47,574 nt of DNA, taken from a virus. The position numbers were made by a program, and so were the translations under genes. The DNA lies in IMG/VR virus record IMGVR_UViG_3300034198_011086, positions 1-47,574 of that record. One strand, given 5' to 3'. Position 1 is the first letter of the stretch; every line of letters begins with the position of its first letter. Below, piece by piece: positions 5,917 to 14,532 of this stretch. The notes under the pieces were generated by a model. That model was given only the letters and a program-made list of their open reading frames with translations, did no database searches and was not told the DNA's origin.

Positions 5917-8088
5917 ATGCCCCTTGCCCCGCTCAATATGCGGCAAAATCCGGTCGCCGGGACAGATTACTCCAATCTGCCTCCCGTACAGGTTCAAGTT
6001 GCCCTCGATGGCAAATCCGACAAAGAACAAAACAAGAACAACATACTTCGCGTTGAACTTCCTGACGGGTCCGTTTCCATTAACTTCAATGCCCCGGCCA
6101 GTTCGGTCGAAAGCGATGATTTTAATGAAAACCTTGCGCTCAAAATCTCCGGGGATGTTCTTGCCGGTCTTGGTTCTGAGCTTGTTCGCCTCATCAAGCA
6201 AGACGACGAATCACGTCAAGAATGGCTTCAGCAATATGTGGCTGGCCTTGAGCTTCTTGGCACCAAGATTGAAACGCCCCGCTCAAACGCCTCAGATGGC
6301 TCTACGGCGGTCGAAGGTCAATCAACCGTCCGCCACCCCCTGCTGATCGAATCGGTCGTCAGGTTCCAGTCTAATGCCCGTGGCGAGATGCTCCCTGCGA
6401 CAGGTCCAGTCCGCGTTCGCAATGATGGCCTTGAAAGCCTCATAAGCAGCGTTTCCGCATTGGCTCTTGAGCGTGACTTTAATCACTATCTGACGGTCAC
6501 CGCGCCAGAATATTACCCGGACACGGAGCGTTTGTTTTTCTCTCTGGGCTTTGGCGGAACTGCCTTCAAAAAGGTTTATTACTGCCCGCTGCGCCGCAGG
6601 CCTGTATCTGAGTTTGTGGATGTGAAGGACGTAATTGTCTCAAACGCGGAAACAAACATTCAATCATGTTCTCGCGTAACACATGCAATTCATATGTCTG
6701 CTTCAATCTTGAAGCGGATGCAATTGGTGGGAATTTATCGCGATGTCTCGTTGTCGGACATGGCTCCGACAGAGAAGAACATTGTAGATCAAAAGATAGA
6801 TCAGCTTCAGGGCATCACCCAAAACGCCAATAACCGCACGGAAAGCAAGGATCGCGACATTTACGAATGCTATTGCGAGCTTGATATCCCCGGCTTTGAA
6901 CACGAGGAAGACGGGGAACCCACCGGGCTCAAGCTTCCGTATCGTGTAACGCTTGATAAAGCGAGCGAACAAGTTCTTGAGATTCGTCGTTGGTGGAAAG
7001 ATGGCGACCCAAGTTATCTGCGCCGCCAAGTGTTTGTGGAATACATCTTTGTTCCCGGCCTTGGCTTCTATGGCCTTGGGTTCTTGCATCTTCTTGGCAA
7101 TACCACGATGGCCCTGACGGCGGCTCTTCGTCTCTGCATTGACAATGGTATGTTCGCCAACTTCCCGGGGTTCCTTTACGCCAAAAGCGCTGGGCGGCAA
7201 TTGACCAATGAATTCCGCGTCGCGCCGGGCAGTGGCGTTGCTATCGACACGGGCGGTCAGCCAATTCAGAACATGGTTGCTAACCTGCCTTATCGTGGTG
7301 TCGATGCGGCATTCTTGAACTTGATCCAGATGGTCGAGCAAGGCGGTCAGCGTCTTGGCGGTATTGCCGATATGGCCGTTGGTGACGCTAACACGGAAGC
7401 TCCAGTTGGCACCACGATTGCGTTGATCGAGCAAGCTACAAAGATCATGAGCGCGGCGCATAAGCGTATGCACGCTGCTCAGGCTCGCGAGTTCCAGCTT
7501 CTCAAGGAACTGTTTAAGGAATGCCCAGAAGCGTTTTGGGAGAACAATCGTTTCCCCGCTGGGACATGGACCCCCGAAACTCTAATTTCGGCATTGGACA
7601 ACGCTAATCTTGTTCCCGTAGCTGATCCAAATACGCCGTCGCAAACTGCGCGTATCCAAAAAGCTATGGCGATCAAGCAAATGCAAACGGCCAACCCCGG
7701 CCTTTACGATCCCAAAACTGTTGATATGCGCATTTTGACAATGCTCGGCATTGAAGACGCGCAATCACTATTTGCGCCGCCATCGCCACCGCCTCAGGAC
7801 CCTGTGCCAATGATGACGGCCCAAGCAAAGCTTATGGATTCTCAATCCAAGCTGGCTGAAGTTAAAGTTCGCGCACTTGATGCGGCTGCTGATGCCCAGA
7901 ATAGGGCGGCTGATCGTGAAAGCCGCGAAAAAATTGCGATGTATCAGCTTGCCCGCGAGATAGCGGTGCATCCTGAAAGCGCAAAAACGGCTGAAAGTTT
8001 TATTCAGCCGCAGACTGAAGAAATCGAGCAGGAAAGTCGCGCTGACGGGAATGCTCAAGCAACTGACTTGGGCAACCTGTCCCCCTAA
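5917..8088 (+). CDS. Portal protein
   Basis: Predicted dodecameric head-tail channel through which DNA enters and leaves, 723 aa, close to the 725 aa of the P22 portal. It directly follows terL, the standard place. The central part (about residues 150-510) is a mixed fold with long helices and aromatic beta stretches (FVEYIFVPGLGFYGLGF). The C-terminal 130 residues are long, charged helices (KLMDSQSKLAEVKVRALDAA), consistent with an extended barrel. The ribosome site before ATG 5917 is weak; a second ATG at 5938 is possible. Confidence 0.88.
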   Translation: MPLAPLNMRQNPVAGTDYSNLPPVQVQVALDGKSDKEQNKNNILRVELPDGSVSINFNAPASSVESDDFNENLALKISGDVLAGLGSELVRLIKQDDESRQEWLQQYVAGLELLGTKIETPRSNASDGSTAVEGQSTVRHPLLIESVVRFQSNARGEMLPATGPVRVRNDGLESLISSVSALALERDFNHYLTVTAPEYYPDTERLFFSLGFGGTAFKKVYYCPLRRRPVSEFVDVKDVIVSNAETNIQSCSRVTHAIHMSASILKRMQLVGIYRDVSLSDMAPTEKNIVDQKIDQLQGITQNANNRTESKDRDIYECYCELDIPGFEHEEDGEPTGLKLPYRVTLDKASEQVLEIRRWWKDGDPSYLRRQVFVEYIFVPGLGFYGLGFLHLLGNTTMALTAALRLCIDNGMFANFPGFLYAKSAGRQLTNEFRVAPGSGVAIDTGGQPIQNMVANLPYRGVDAAFLNLIQMVEQGGQRLGGIADMAVGDANTEAPVGTTIALIEQATKIMSAAHKRMHAAQAREFQLLKELFKECPEAFWENNRFPAGTWTPETLISALDNANLVPVADPNTPSQTARIQKAMAIKQMQTANPGLYDPKTVDMRILTMLGIEDAQSLFAPPSPPPQDPVPMMTAQAKLMDSQSKLAEVKVRALDAAADAQNRAADRESREKIAMYQLAREIAVHPESAKTAESFIQPQTEEIEQESRADGNAQATDLGNLSP

Positions 8089-8103
8089 TGAAAGGGTATG
8101 AAA

Positions 8104-9171
8104 ATGTCTCACTATAAGCATGAGGCGCGTGAAGCCAACAAAGCAAAGATGAAGCGTATGGGGCTTGAAAAAGAGCCTCAGCATCGCGGTTTTAGTGACA
8201 CGGAACCATATGATGGCGTTCCGTTCGTAGACAGTGGCAACGCTGGGAAGATGCCTGTTGGCCGCCAGATGCGCAAGCATGGTGGAAAGGTAGTCGATGC
8301 CGAAGGCATGATGTGCGGCGGCAATCTTGGAAAAAAGCCGCGCAAGGCTGCGGGTGGCATAATCTCGTCCAACCCGGTTCAGCGCAAAAAGATTGTTGGT
8401 GCATTGGCGATGCGCAAGAAACGCGAAGGTCTACCGTCCGCCCCGCCGAAGCCGTTTATGACAAAACAGTCTGGCGTTGCCGGTATTGGCTCTTTGCCCG
8501 CCAAAAAGGGCGGCAAGGTCACTTGGGAAGGTTCCAAGGAAGACGAGGCGCAAGACAAGAAGCTGGCTAAAAAGCACCATATGAGCATGGCTGCTTGGGA
8601 GAAGTCAGACCTCGACAAAAAGCATGATCGCCAAAAGTCCATGAAGGGGCTTAAAGATGGCGGTTCCATCTTCCAAAAAGATTCTAATGAAGAGATGACT
8701 GCTGAGCAGCAGGAAGCGGCCAAGCGTGAAATGGAACGCCTGCGCCGGAGGGCTCAAGAAGAAGGCGCGGGTGTCCGTAAGCATGGTGGCCGGATTCATC
8801 GCGCGACTGGTGGCCGTACCAAGGCTAAGGGCAAGACCAATGTGACGATTAACATTGCTCCCCCGCAGCAGAATCAGCCCGCAATGCCGCCGATGCCTCC
8901 GGGTATCATGGGCGGTCTTCCCCCGATGCCGCCTCCGGGCGCTATGCCAATGCCTCCGATGGGTCCGATGCCTGCTCCTGCGGGCGCTGGCCCGGGCCTT
9001 GGAGCTATGGCTGGTGGTCCCGGCGGCATGGCTCCTCCAATTCCCCCGATGCGTAAAGCAGGTGGCCGCGTAAGGGGAATGCCCAAGTATCAGGAAGACC
9101 AATATGGTTCGGGCAGTGGCCTTGGGCGGCTTGAGAAGGCTAAGTGGCCGCCCGCAGATGGGGCCGAATAG
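8104..9171 (+). CDS. Basic, Gly/Pro-rich virion-associated protein
   Basis: About 355 aa of low-complexity sequence between the portal and the head genes. The N-terminal two thirds are very basic and carry repeated K-x-GG-[KRS]-[VI] words ([38 protein letters not shown]). Residues about 255-320 are Pro/Met/Gly-rich (repeats of PPMPPG type). ATG 8104 is preferred because GGG at 8094 is well spaced for it. Similar GG words recur in other virion proteins of this genome. Likely a DNA-associated or internal head protein; this is inference from charge and position. Confidence 0.7.
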   Translation: MSHYKHEAREANKAKMKRMGLEKEPQHRGFSDTEPYDGVPFVDSGNAGKMPVGRQMRKHGGKVVDAEGMMCGGNLGKKPRKAAGGIISSNPVQRKKIVGALAMRKKREGLPSAPPKPFMTKQSGVAGIGSLPAKKGGKVTWEGSKEDEAQDKKLAKKHHMSMAAWEKSDLDKKHDRQKSMKGLKDGGSIFQKDSNEEMTAEQQEAAKREMERLRRRAQEEGAGVRKHGGRIHRATGGRTKAKGKTNVTINIAPPQQNQPAMPPMPPGIMGGLPPMPPPGAMPMPPMGPMPAPAGAGPGLGAMAGGPGGMAPPIPPMRKAGGRVRGMPKYQEDQYGSGSGLGRLEKAKWPPADGAE

Positions 9172-9383
9172 TGAACTCACTTGATTTGTTCCTGTACAGA
9201 AAATTACGGGAACGTCTGGAAGAAGAACTGGCAACCCGGATTGAAGCGCTTTCATCCGGGTCTGCCCAAACCTTAGAGGAGTACAAAAGACAAACCGGAT
9301 ACATCGCAGGAATCAAAGATACTCTGATCTGGGCAAAAGAAGTCAACGATCAGTTGGCTGGCAAACCTGAAAAAGCGAGATAG
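9171..9383 (+). CDS. Small helical phage protein
   Basis: A 70-aa protein starting at GTG 9171, which overlaps the TAG of the previous gene. It is a helical hairpin: LYRKLRERLEEELATRIEA, then EEYKRQTGYIAGIKDTLIWA. The YKRQTGYIAG block is found in many small phage proteins encoded between portal and scaffold genes. Function is not known to me. The longer frame from ATG 9144 would overlap the upstream gene further and is less likely. Confidence 0.7.
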   Translation: MNSLDLFLYRKLRERLEEELATRIEALSSGSAQTLEEYKRQTGYIAGIKDTLIWAKEVNDQLAGKPEKAR

Positions 9384-9392
9384 AGGCACAAC

Positions 9393-9782
9393 ATGGCTAT
9401 GGTAATGCAACACGCGGTAGACCCGCGTGAAGACCTTTGGAATAAAATTGGCAAGCTAGACGACATCAAAATCTTCAATAACTGGGTTCTTTTGGCGGTT
9501 TATAAACGCCCTGAGAAGACCAACATGGGGCTTTACCTCCCCGATACAGTTCGCAAAGAAGACGATTATCAAGGCAAAGTAGGCCTTGTGGTCAAAAAAG
9601 GCCCCCTCGCCTTTGTGGACGATGAAAAAACATCCTTTAACGGACAGAATATTGATCTGGGCGACTGGATTGTTCTTCGCGTTTCTGACGGTTGGAGCGT
9701 TGAAATCAACGGCGTTTTGTGCCGCATGGTTCAAGATACGCACATCCGTATGGCAATCCCGCATCCTGATGCAGCTTTTTGA
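9393..9782 (+). CDS. GroES-like co-chaperonin
   Basis: A 129-aa protein with the GroES layout: an N-terminal strand (NNWVLLAVYKRPEKTNMGLYLP), a KEDDYQGKVGLVVKKGPLAF segment at the position of the GroES roof and loop, then GDWIVLRVSDGWSVEINGVLCRMV, matching the barrel strand and active-site turn. Phage co-chaperonins such as T4 gp31 replace host GroES on GroEL to fold the coat protein. Here the gene lies just before the scaffold and coat genes, which fits. A GAGG box precedes ATG 9393. About a third longer than bacterial GroES (about 97 aa), with extra N- and C-terminal residues. Confidence 0.8.
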   Translation: MAMVMQHAVDPREDLWNKIGKLDDIKIFNNWVLLAVYKRPEKTNMGLYLPDTVRKEDDYQGKVGLVVKKGPLAFVDDEKTSFNGQNIDLGDWIVLRVSDGWSVEINGVLCRMVQDTHIRMAIPHPDAAF

Positions 9783-9793
9783 GGATTGAACAA

Positions 9794-10732
9794 ATGTCTG
9801 AACTCGACCCAATTGAAATTGAAGTCCCGCTCAAAGGCAAGGTGTCAGAACCCGACATTGATATTGGCGCAGAGCCAACAAAAGTCGAACCTTCCGTACC
9901 TGAGCCGCAGAACAAAGCCGAAGATGGAATTGAACTGCTCAAGCGTCAGTTAGAAGACAAGCGCCGTGAAGCAGAAGAAGCACGCCGCCAGAAGATTGAG
10001 GCGGAAAAGATTGCTCGCCAGCGTGAGGAAGAAGCGTATTCCTACAAAACCCAAATCAATGACTCGCAGCATGTCGCGCTAACCAACGCAATCGCCACCT
10101 ACGAACGCGATGCAGAAATGTTGGAGCGGGATTACGCCACGCTTTTGGAGCAGGGAGATTACCAAAAGGCGGCTAAAGTTCAGCGCCAGATGGCCCAAAT
10201 TGAAGCGAGGTTGTCCACGCTTCAGCAAGGTCGCGAGGAATTGGAATATCGGGCGCAACAACCCGTACAAAGAGTGCAACCAGAGCCTTCTCCGGTACAA
10301 CAAATGCCTCGTGATGCGTTTGAAGAACGCATTGCAGGCCTTTCTTCTGCATCCCAACAGTGGGTTCGTGCCAATCGGCACATTGTTGATGATCCAAAAT
10401 CAATGAATCGTCTATCCGCAGCACATTTTAATGCTGTTGCGGAAGATATTCAGGTCGATACACCTGAATATTTTAACTTTTTGGAGCAACAGCTTGGCAT
10501 GAAGGGCCAGAATCAAGCGGTAAATGCTTCAAAGCAGCACCAATCCCGCATGGCGATGGCCGCAGCACCGGTATCTCGGTCCTCTAGCGTGTCTATTTCG
10601 GGCAATGGTCGCGTTGCAAACGTGACTTTAACGCCTGCGGAACGCGAAATGGCGCGTGATATGGACATCGATGAGGATGAATACGCTGCAAACAAGCTTT
10701 ATTACATCCAAACTGGCAGATTGATGGGGTAA
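9794..10732 (+). CDS. Scaffolding protein
   Basis: Predicted internal scaffold that guides coat assembly and then leaves the head, 312 aa from ATG 9794 (GAGG at 9781). The N-terminus is acidic. Residues about 45-165 are a long charged coiled coil (LLKRQLEDKRREAEEARRQK, AQIEARLSTLQQGREELEY). A Gln/Pro linker and a smaller C-terminal domain follow. Position between portal and coat, size (P22 scaffold is 303 aa) and composition all agree. No protease domain is seen. Confidence 0.82.
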   Translation: MSELDPIEIEVPLKGKVSEPDIDIGAEPTKVEPSVPEPQNKAEDGIELLKRQLEDKRREAEEARRQKIEAEKIARQREEEAYSYKTQINDSQHVALTNAIATYERDAEMLERDYATLLEQGDYQKAAKVQRQMAQIEARLSTLQQGREELEYRAQQPVQRVQPEPSPVQQMPRDAFEERIAGLSSASQQWVRANRHIVDDPKSMNRLSAAHFNAVAEDIQVDTPEYFNFLEQQLGMKGQNQAVNASKQHQSRMAMAAAPVSRSSSVSISGNGRVANVTLTPAEREMARDMDIDEDEYAANKLYYIQTGRLMG

Positions 10733-10734
10733 CC

Positions 10735-11307
10735 ATGAACGAAATCAAGCGTGGGCCGGGCCGCCCCCCCAAATATCTAAGCGAAACCGACAATTTTGGA
10801 GAACAAATCATGAACGTAGAAGCAAAAGAGACGACTGAAGCGCCAAAGATGCGTGGAGTTCGCGAGGCCGCTGTCCGCACCGAAGAGTTGCGCGCTCGTT
10901 TGCGGATTAATGATCCCGATAAGGCTTTGCATGATGATTTTTACATCGACCCAGCGGAAATCCCTGAGGGTTGGGATTACAATTGGAAGCGCAAGTCCAC
11001 TGCCGGGCAGATTGACGAAGAATATCAGGTCGAACTGGCCCAAGATGGGTGGGAACCCGTTGATACGGCCCGCCATCCGTACATGATGCCCAAGGGATAT
11101 CGCGGCGCAATCGAGCGCAAGGGCATGATTCTGATGGAACGCCCGGCGGAAATCAGCGAAATGGTCCGCCAGCGCGACATTGCCGCGGCACGGCAAGTGG
11201 TTATCGACCAAAATCAAGCTTTGGGTCAGTCTACGCCGGGAACTTTTGACACGAATAACAAGACTGTCCGCAAAAACTACGGCCCTGTTAACATTCCTCG
11301 TGAATAA
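10735..11307 (+). CDS. AT-hook-bearing hypothetical head-region protein
   Basis: A 190-aa protein starting 3 bp after the scaffold gene. The N-terminus KRGPGRPPKY is an AT-hook-like word. Residues about 75-130 are Trp- and Tyr-rich (EIPEGWDYNWKRKSTAG, HPYMMPKGYRGA), followed by a helix and a loose, polar tail. The layout is typical of a conserved phage protein found near the coat gene. Role unknown. A terminator follows its stop, closing this transcription unit. Confidence 0.65.
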   Translation: MNEIKRGPGRPPKYLSETDNFGEQIMNVEAKETTEAPKMRGVREAAVRTEELRARLRINDPDKALHDDFYIDPAEIPEGWDYNWKRKSTAGQIDEEYQVELAQDGWEPVDTARHPYMMPKGYRGAIERKGMILMERPAEISEMVRQRDIAAARQVVIDQNQALGQSTPGTFDTNNKTVRKNYGPVNIPRE

Positions 11308-11310
11308 CTT

Positions 11311-11335
11311 GAGGGGGCAGCGCCCCCTCTTGTTC
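11311..11335 (+). terminator. Rho-independent-like terminator
   Basis: GAGGGGGC (11311-11318) pairs perfectly with GCCCCCTC (11322-11329) around a 3-nt AGC loop, followed by TTGTT. It separates the scaffold unit from the head and coat genes, which may let the coat be expressed at a different level. The T tract is interrupted. Confidence 0.6.
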
Positions 11336-11454
11336 AACTCTAGGTTTAGTGATAGAGCTATGGTTGTAACCCGCTGCGCGCCGTAGCGGATTTCCTTCAT
11401 GGGTTGAAACAAAACGCGCTGTTTTGGTGAGGCCCGTCCGACAGGAGTCTACCT

Positions 11455-12048
11455 ATGGCGAACACAAACGCGCCTTTTGGTTTTCAGCTTGCCGGGTTCC
11501 TTGATGGCCGTTCTGGTTCTCTTGGTCAGCAGACTCGTCTGATTGCCAATGGCGACACCAACGCGGTTTATTCGGGTGATCCCGTTACGTCCCTCAGCAC
11601 TGGTTATGTCACTCGCTCGACGGCTGGCACTACCCAGATTTCGGGCATTTTCATTGGCTGCACCTACCTTAACACGGCCCTTGGCCGCACGGTTTGGTCG
11701 CCTTCGTGGCCGGGTTCCGGCGCGACGGGTGATGTGACGGCTTATGTCGTTACCGATCCTCAGGCTGTTTTCAAGGTTCAGGCGGGCGGTTCGACTTCCG
11801 CGATTGCCCTCGCGAACACCAACGAAAACGTGAACTTTGCCCTTGGCACGCCGAACACTCTGTCCGGTCAGTCGGGTGCTTATGCAGATCAAACGACGCT
11901 CAGCCCGTCCACGACGACGCTGCCTTTCCGCGTTGTTGGTTTGATCCAAGCGCCTCCGGGAGCGAACGGCACCGACATTACGTCTGGTTATAACCAGATT
12001 CTTGTCGCGTTCAACTTCCAAGACTTCCGCGTCACAACCGGCACCTGA
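11455..12048 (+). CDS. Head structural protein upstream of coat
   Basis: A 197-aa protein rich in Thr, Ser, Gly and Ala with few charged residues, typical of a beta-rich capsid-surface protein. It begins MANTNAPFGFQLAGFLDG, a start common to phage proteins encoded just before the coat gene. A GGAG box 8 nt before ATG 11455 and the 147-nt leader suggest strong expression. It may stabilise or decorate the head; that is inferred from position and composition. Confidence 0.7.
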   Translation: MANTNAPFGFQLAGFLDGRSGSLGQQTRLIANGDTNAVYSGDPVTSLSTGYVTRSTAGTTQISGIFIGCTYLNTALGRTVWSPSWPGSGATGDVTAYVVTDPQAVFKVQAGGSTSAIALANTNENVNFALGTPNTLSGQSGAYADQTTLSPSTTTLPFRVVGLIQAPPGANGTDITSGYNQILVAFNFQDFRVTTGT

Positions 12049-12063
12049 TAGGAGACACGAACA

Positions 12064-12975
12064 ATGGCTATTAATCTTAGTCAAATCCGTGACCTTTTGC
12101 TCCCCGGTCTCCGTGGCGTTGAAGGCAAGTATGCGATGATCCCCAGCCAGTACGACAAGGTGTTTGAAATCACCAAGTCGAACATGGCGTTGGAACGCAC
12201 CGCTGAAATGCGTTATCTGGGTCTTGCCCAGCTTAAAAGCGAAGGTGGCAACACCCAGTTCGATAACGCGGCTGGCGAACGTTATGTTTACAATCAGGAA
12301 CATAACGAAATTGGCCTTGGTTATTCGATCACCCGCAAGGCGATTGATGACAACCTTTACAAGAGCCAGTTCAAGCCGACGAACCTTGGCCTCATTGAAT
12401 CCTTCCATCAGACGAAGGAAATCTATGCGGCTAACGTGTTGAACACGGGTAACGTGTACAATGCGTCTGTTGGCGGCGACGGCGTTTCGATGATCAACTA
12501 CAGCCATCCGATTGATGGCGGTACGATCCCGAACACACCTCTTGTTCAGGCTGATCTGAACGAATCGACCCTGCTGAACGGCATGGTTGGCATTCGTCAG
12601 AACTTCAAGGACATCGCTGGAAACAAGATTTTTGCTCGCGCACGCAAGCTGATCGTTCCCCCGGCTCTCGAACCCGTTGCGATTCGCCTTACCAAGACGC
12701 AGTTGCGCCCGGGTACGGCAGACAACGACGTCAACGCGATCCTGTTTACGGGCGGCGGCCTGCCGGAATCGTACATGGTTATGGACTTCCTCACGTCCAC
12801 CCGTGCGTGGTTCCTGCTCACCAACATCAAGGGTCTGGTGTATATGGACCGCATTCCATTCGAAATGGATATGCAGGTCGATTTCACGACCGACAACCTG
12901 CTGGTAAAGGGCTACGAGCGCTATTCGCTCGGTTACTTCAACTGGCGTTCGATCTACGGATCGTTCCCGACCTGA
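12064..12975 (+). CDS. Major capsid protein
   Basis: Predicted shell-forming coat protein, 303 aa. It follows the scaffold unit and has a strong GGAG box. Features of HK97-fold coats include the N-terminal arm (residues 1-60), GERYVYNQEHNEIGLGYSIT leading into the long spine helix, a glycine- and proline-containing middle, and the late block AWFLLTNIKGLVYMDRIPFE and GYERYSLGYFNWRSIYGSFP, which resembles phage coat C-termini. Codon choice is strongly biased to C or G endings, as expected for the most abundant protein. No maturation protease is nearby. Confidence 0.85.
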   Translation: MAINLSQIRDLLLPGLRGVEGKYAMIPSQYDKVFEITKSNMALERTAEMRYLGLAQLKSEGGNTQFDNAAGERYVYNQEHNEIGLGYSITRKAIDDNLYKSQFKPTNLGLIESFHQTKEIYAANVLNTGNVYNASVGGDGVSMINYSHPIDGGTIPNTPLVQADLNESTLLNGMVGIRQNFKDIAGNKIFARARKLIVPPALEPVAIRLTKTQLRPGTADNDVNAILFTGGGLPESYMVMDFLTSTRAWFLLTNIKGLVYMDRIPFEMDMQVDFTTDNLLVKGYERYSLGYFNWRSIYGSFPT

Positions 12976-12982
12976 TTGGTTT

Positions 12983-12998
12983 GGGGGCTTCGGCCCCC
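12983..12998 (+). terminator. UUCG-tetraloop hairpin after the coat gene
   Basis: GGGGGC-TTCG-GCCCCC is a perfect 6-bp stem closed by the very stable C(UUCG)G loop. No T run follows, so it may protect the coat mRNA 3' end or cause partial termination and processing rather than full termination. Confidence 0.55.
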
Positions 12999-13019
12999 AT
13001 TCCAACATCTGGGATCATT

Positions 13020-13064
13020 GATCGTACAGACCGGCCCAGCGGACGCTGCACAGACGGTACGATC
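13020..13064 (+). promoter_or_regulatory. Inverted repeat in a 5' leader
   Basis: GATCGTAC (13020-13027) and GTACGATC (13057-13064) are perfect 8-bp arms around 29 nt, ending 10 nt before the GGAG box of the next gene. It could fold in the mRNA and shape translation of that gene, or be a protein site. No T run follows. Confidence 0.35.
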
Positions 13065-13084
13065 TTATCGTGCAGGAGAGTAAA

Positions 13085-13552
13085 TTGGGAACAACCACGT
13101 TTACCGGGCCAATCACGGCAGGTGACGTTCTCAACACGACTGGCACCAGTGCTGGAACGGTTGCTAACGTTGGCTACGTTGAAATGGTCCAGACTGTTAG
13201 CGTCACGCAGTCTGCGACTGCTGCTGCTACAGCAATCTGCATTCCGGCAAGCAGCCAGATCATAGGCATCACCGCTTATGTGACGACTGCTTTTACGGGT
13301 GCCTCCGCTGGCCTTAACGTAGGAACCAGTGCAACTTCAACCGAACTTGTTTCGGCTGCTAACTTCCTGATGACAACCTCTAATACGGTTGTCTCTGCAA
13401 CGACTCTGACTTCAGGTCAGATGACTGCATGGATTGATGTCGGTAATACCGATGTCATCGTTTACGTTAAGGCAGCGAATGCTGCTTCTGGTTCGACTGG
13501 CGCGGCGTATCTTACTGTTCGCTACGCTCAAGCCATAAATCTGACGCCTTAA
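13085..13552 (+). CDS. Beta-rich virion protein, possible head decoration
   Basis: About 155 aa starting at TTG 13085, chosen because CAGGAGA sits 6-7 nt before it; GTG 13070 is an alternative that would overlap that box. The protein is made of Thr/Ser/Ala/Val-rich strands (GYVEMVQTVSVTQSATAAAT, TAWIDVGNTDVIVYVKAANA) with almost no Lys, Arg or Cys. This fits an exposed, beta-structured capsid or fibre protein. It lies after the coat gene, where decoration proteins are often encoded. Confidence 0.6.
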   Translation: MGTTTFTGPITAGDVLNTTGTSAGTVANVGYVEMVQTVSVTQSATAAATAICIPASSQIIGITAYVTTAFTGASAGLNVGTSATSTELVSAANFLMTTSNTVVSATTLTSGQMTAWIDVGNTDVIVYVKAANAASGSTGAAYLTVRYAQAINLTP

Positions 13553-13564
13553 TAGGAGGCACTT

Positions 13565-13861
13565 ATGAAGGGTAAGCTTATGAATGGCCCTGCCAAGGGT
13601 GATGTCGCCAAGGACGAAGCTCCGCGCACGGTTTACGCGGGTGCTGGCTCTGAAGTTGTTAAGAGCGCCATGAAGAAGAAGCGTGGCGGCTCGGTCAAAA
13701 AGGCCAAGCATGTTGAAGCTCACGGCGCTCATGCCAAGCATCGTCTCGACCGCCCGGCCCGTAAAGCTGGTGGCCGTGTTGGCGCTGACATGAAGCCGTT
13801 CTCGTCGGCTGCTAACGTCAAGACCCCGGCTGGTCGCGACGTTGATTCGGAGTATGACTGA
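13565..13861 (+). CDS. Small basic Gly-rich protein
   Basis: A 98-aa, strongly basic, His-containing protein (KSAMKKKRGGSVKKAKH, HAKHRLDRPARKAGGRVGA). It shares the GG-[SR]-V word with several other proteins of this phage. It has an AGGAGG box and overlaps the next gene by a few bases. No known family. A DNA-bound internal head protein is a reasonable guess from charge alone. Confidence 0.65.
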   Translation: MKGKLMNGPAKGDVAKDEAPRTVYAGAGSEVVKSAMKKKRGGSVKKAKHVEAHGAHAKHRLDRPARKAGGRVGADMKPFSSAANVKTPAGRDVDSEYD

Positions 13862-14060
13862 CGTAGCTAAAGCGTCAGGCGGCTCCGTTAAGTGGATTCA
13901 GGGCGCGATCAAGCATCCGGGTGCTTTGCACAAGTCGCTTCACGTTCCTGAAGGTGAGAAAATCCCGGCCAAGAAATTGGCTAAGGCGGCTCACAGCGAA
14001 AACCCGACCCTTGCGAAACGTGCAAGGTTGGCCCAAACGCTCGGTAAGCTGCACAAGTAA
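13854..14060 (+). CDS. Small basic helical phage protein
   Basis: A 68-aa basic protein from ATG 13854, overlapping the previous stop. The sequence SVKWIQGAIKHPGALHKSLH, then PEGEKIPAKKLAKAA and LAKRARLAQTLGKL, is a recurrent pattern in small phage proteins: helix, HPGAL turn, helix, helix. I know no function for it. A terminator follows directly. Confidence 0.75.
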   Translation: MTDVAKASGGSVKWIQGAIKHPGALHKSLHVPEGEKIPAKKLAKAAHSENPTLAKRARLAQTLGKLHK

Positions 14061-14063
14061 AAG

Positions 14064-14086
14064 AAGGGGGCTAGTCCCCCTTTTTT
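14064..14086 (+). terminator. Rho-independent terminator
   Basis: AAGGGGG and CCCCCTT form a 7-bp stem around CTAGT and are followed by a run of T residues ending at 14086. It closes the coat transcription unit. The next gene starts 16 nt further on, so read-through or a new promoter must supply it. Confidence 0.75.
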
Positions 14087-14101
14087 AACATGGAGGGCAG
14101 T

Positions 14102-14365
14102 ATGTCTGGTGCTTGGACGCGCAAGGAAGGCAAGAATCCCGAAGGCGGGTTAAATGAACGTGGTCGTGCCTCTCTAAAGTCTGAAGGGCACAATATTAAG
14201 CCGCCAGTTTCCCGTGAACATGCTATGGCGTCAGAAGAAGCCGCAGCCCGTCGCAGATCATTCTGTGCCCGGATGACCGGCATGAAGAAATCTTTGACAA
14301 GCGCAAAAACGGCACACGATCCTAATAGTCGGATCAATAAATCCCTTCGCAAATGGGATTGTTGA
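14102..14365 (+). CDS. DUF6321-like phage protein
   Basis: An 87-aa basic protein with the pattern AWTRKEGKNPEGGLNERGRA, then RRRSFCARMTGM near residue 60. This is the signature of a small T7-like phage family (DUF6321 as I know it). The shared Arg-Ser-Phe-Cys-Ala-Arg-Met block is invariant-looking, which suggests a structural or nucleic-acid role, but none is established to my knowledge. ATG 14102 is chosen over ATG 14090 because GGAGG (14092) would lie inside the longer version and is well spaced for this one. Confidence 0.75.
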   Translation: MSGAWTRKEGKNPEGGLNERGRASLKSEGHNIKPPVSREHAMASEEAAARRRSFCARMTGMKKSLTSAKTAHDPNSRINKSLRKWDC

Positions 14366-14366
14366 T

Positions 14367-14531
14367 ATGGCCGACAAACCTTTTTGGGAGAAAAAAGCTC
14401 CCGAAGATGCTATAAAGAAGCATCTAAGCCGCAAGCAGATTGAGACTGCGAAAGCGAAAGCTAGGGCGGCTGGCAGGCCTTATCCGAATGCCGTTGATAA
14501 TATCGCGGCTGCGAGAAAAAAGGGGAAGTAA
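14367..14531 (+). CDS. Small basic hypothetical protein, 54 aa
   Basis: A short gene of 54 codons beginning MADKPFWEKKAPEDA 1 bp after the previous stop. It ends with KARAAGRPYPNAVDNIAAAR and a Lys-rich tail. The AAGRPYPN-VDN block is a pattern I know from other small phage proteins in head operons. The next gene follows after 1 bp. It is basic and helical; no function known. Confidence 0.7.
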   Translation: MADKPFWEKKAPEDAIKKHLSRKQIETAKAKARAAGRPYPNAVDNIAAARKKGK

Positions 14532-14532
14532 A

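Noticed and set aside
6703-7473. 256-aa minus-strand frame inside the portal gene
   Set aside because: Antisense to a clear portal protein, with no start signal or recognisable domain.
11449-13008. 519-aa open frame on the minus strand opposite the head and coat genes
   Set aside because: It is a shadow of strongly biased codons in the coat unit. It has no ribosome site, and its composition is rich in Arg, Val and Asn without any known motif.
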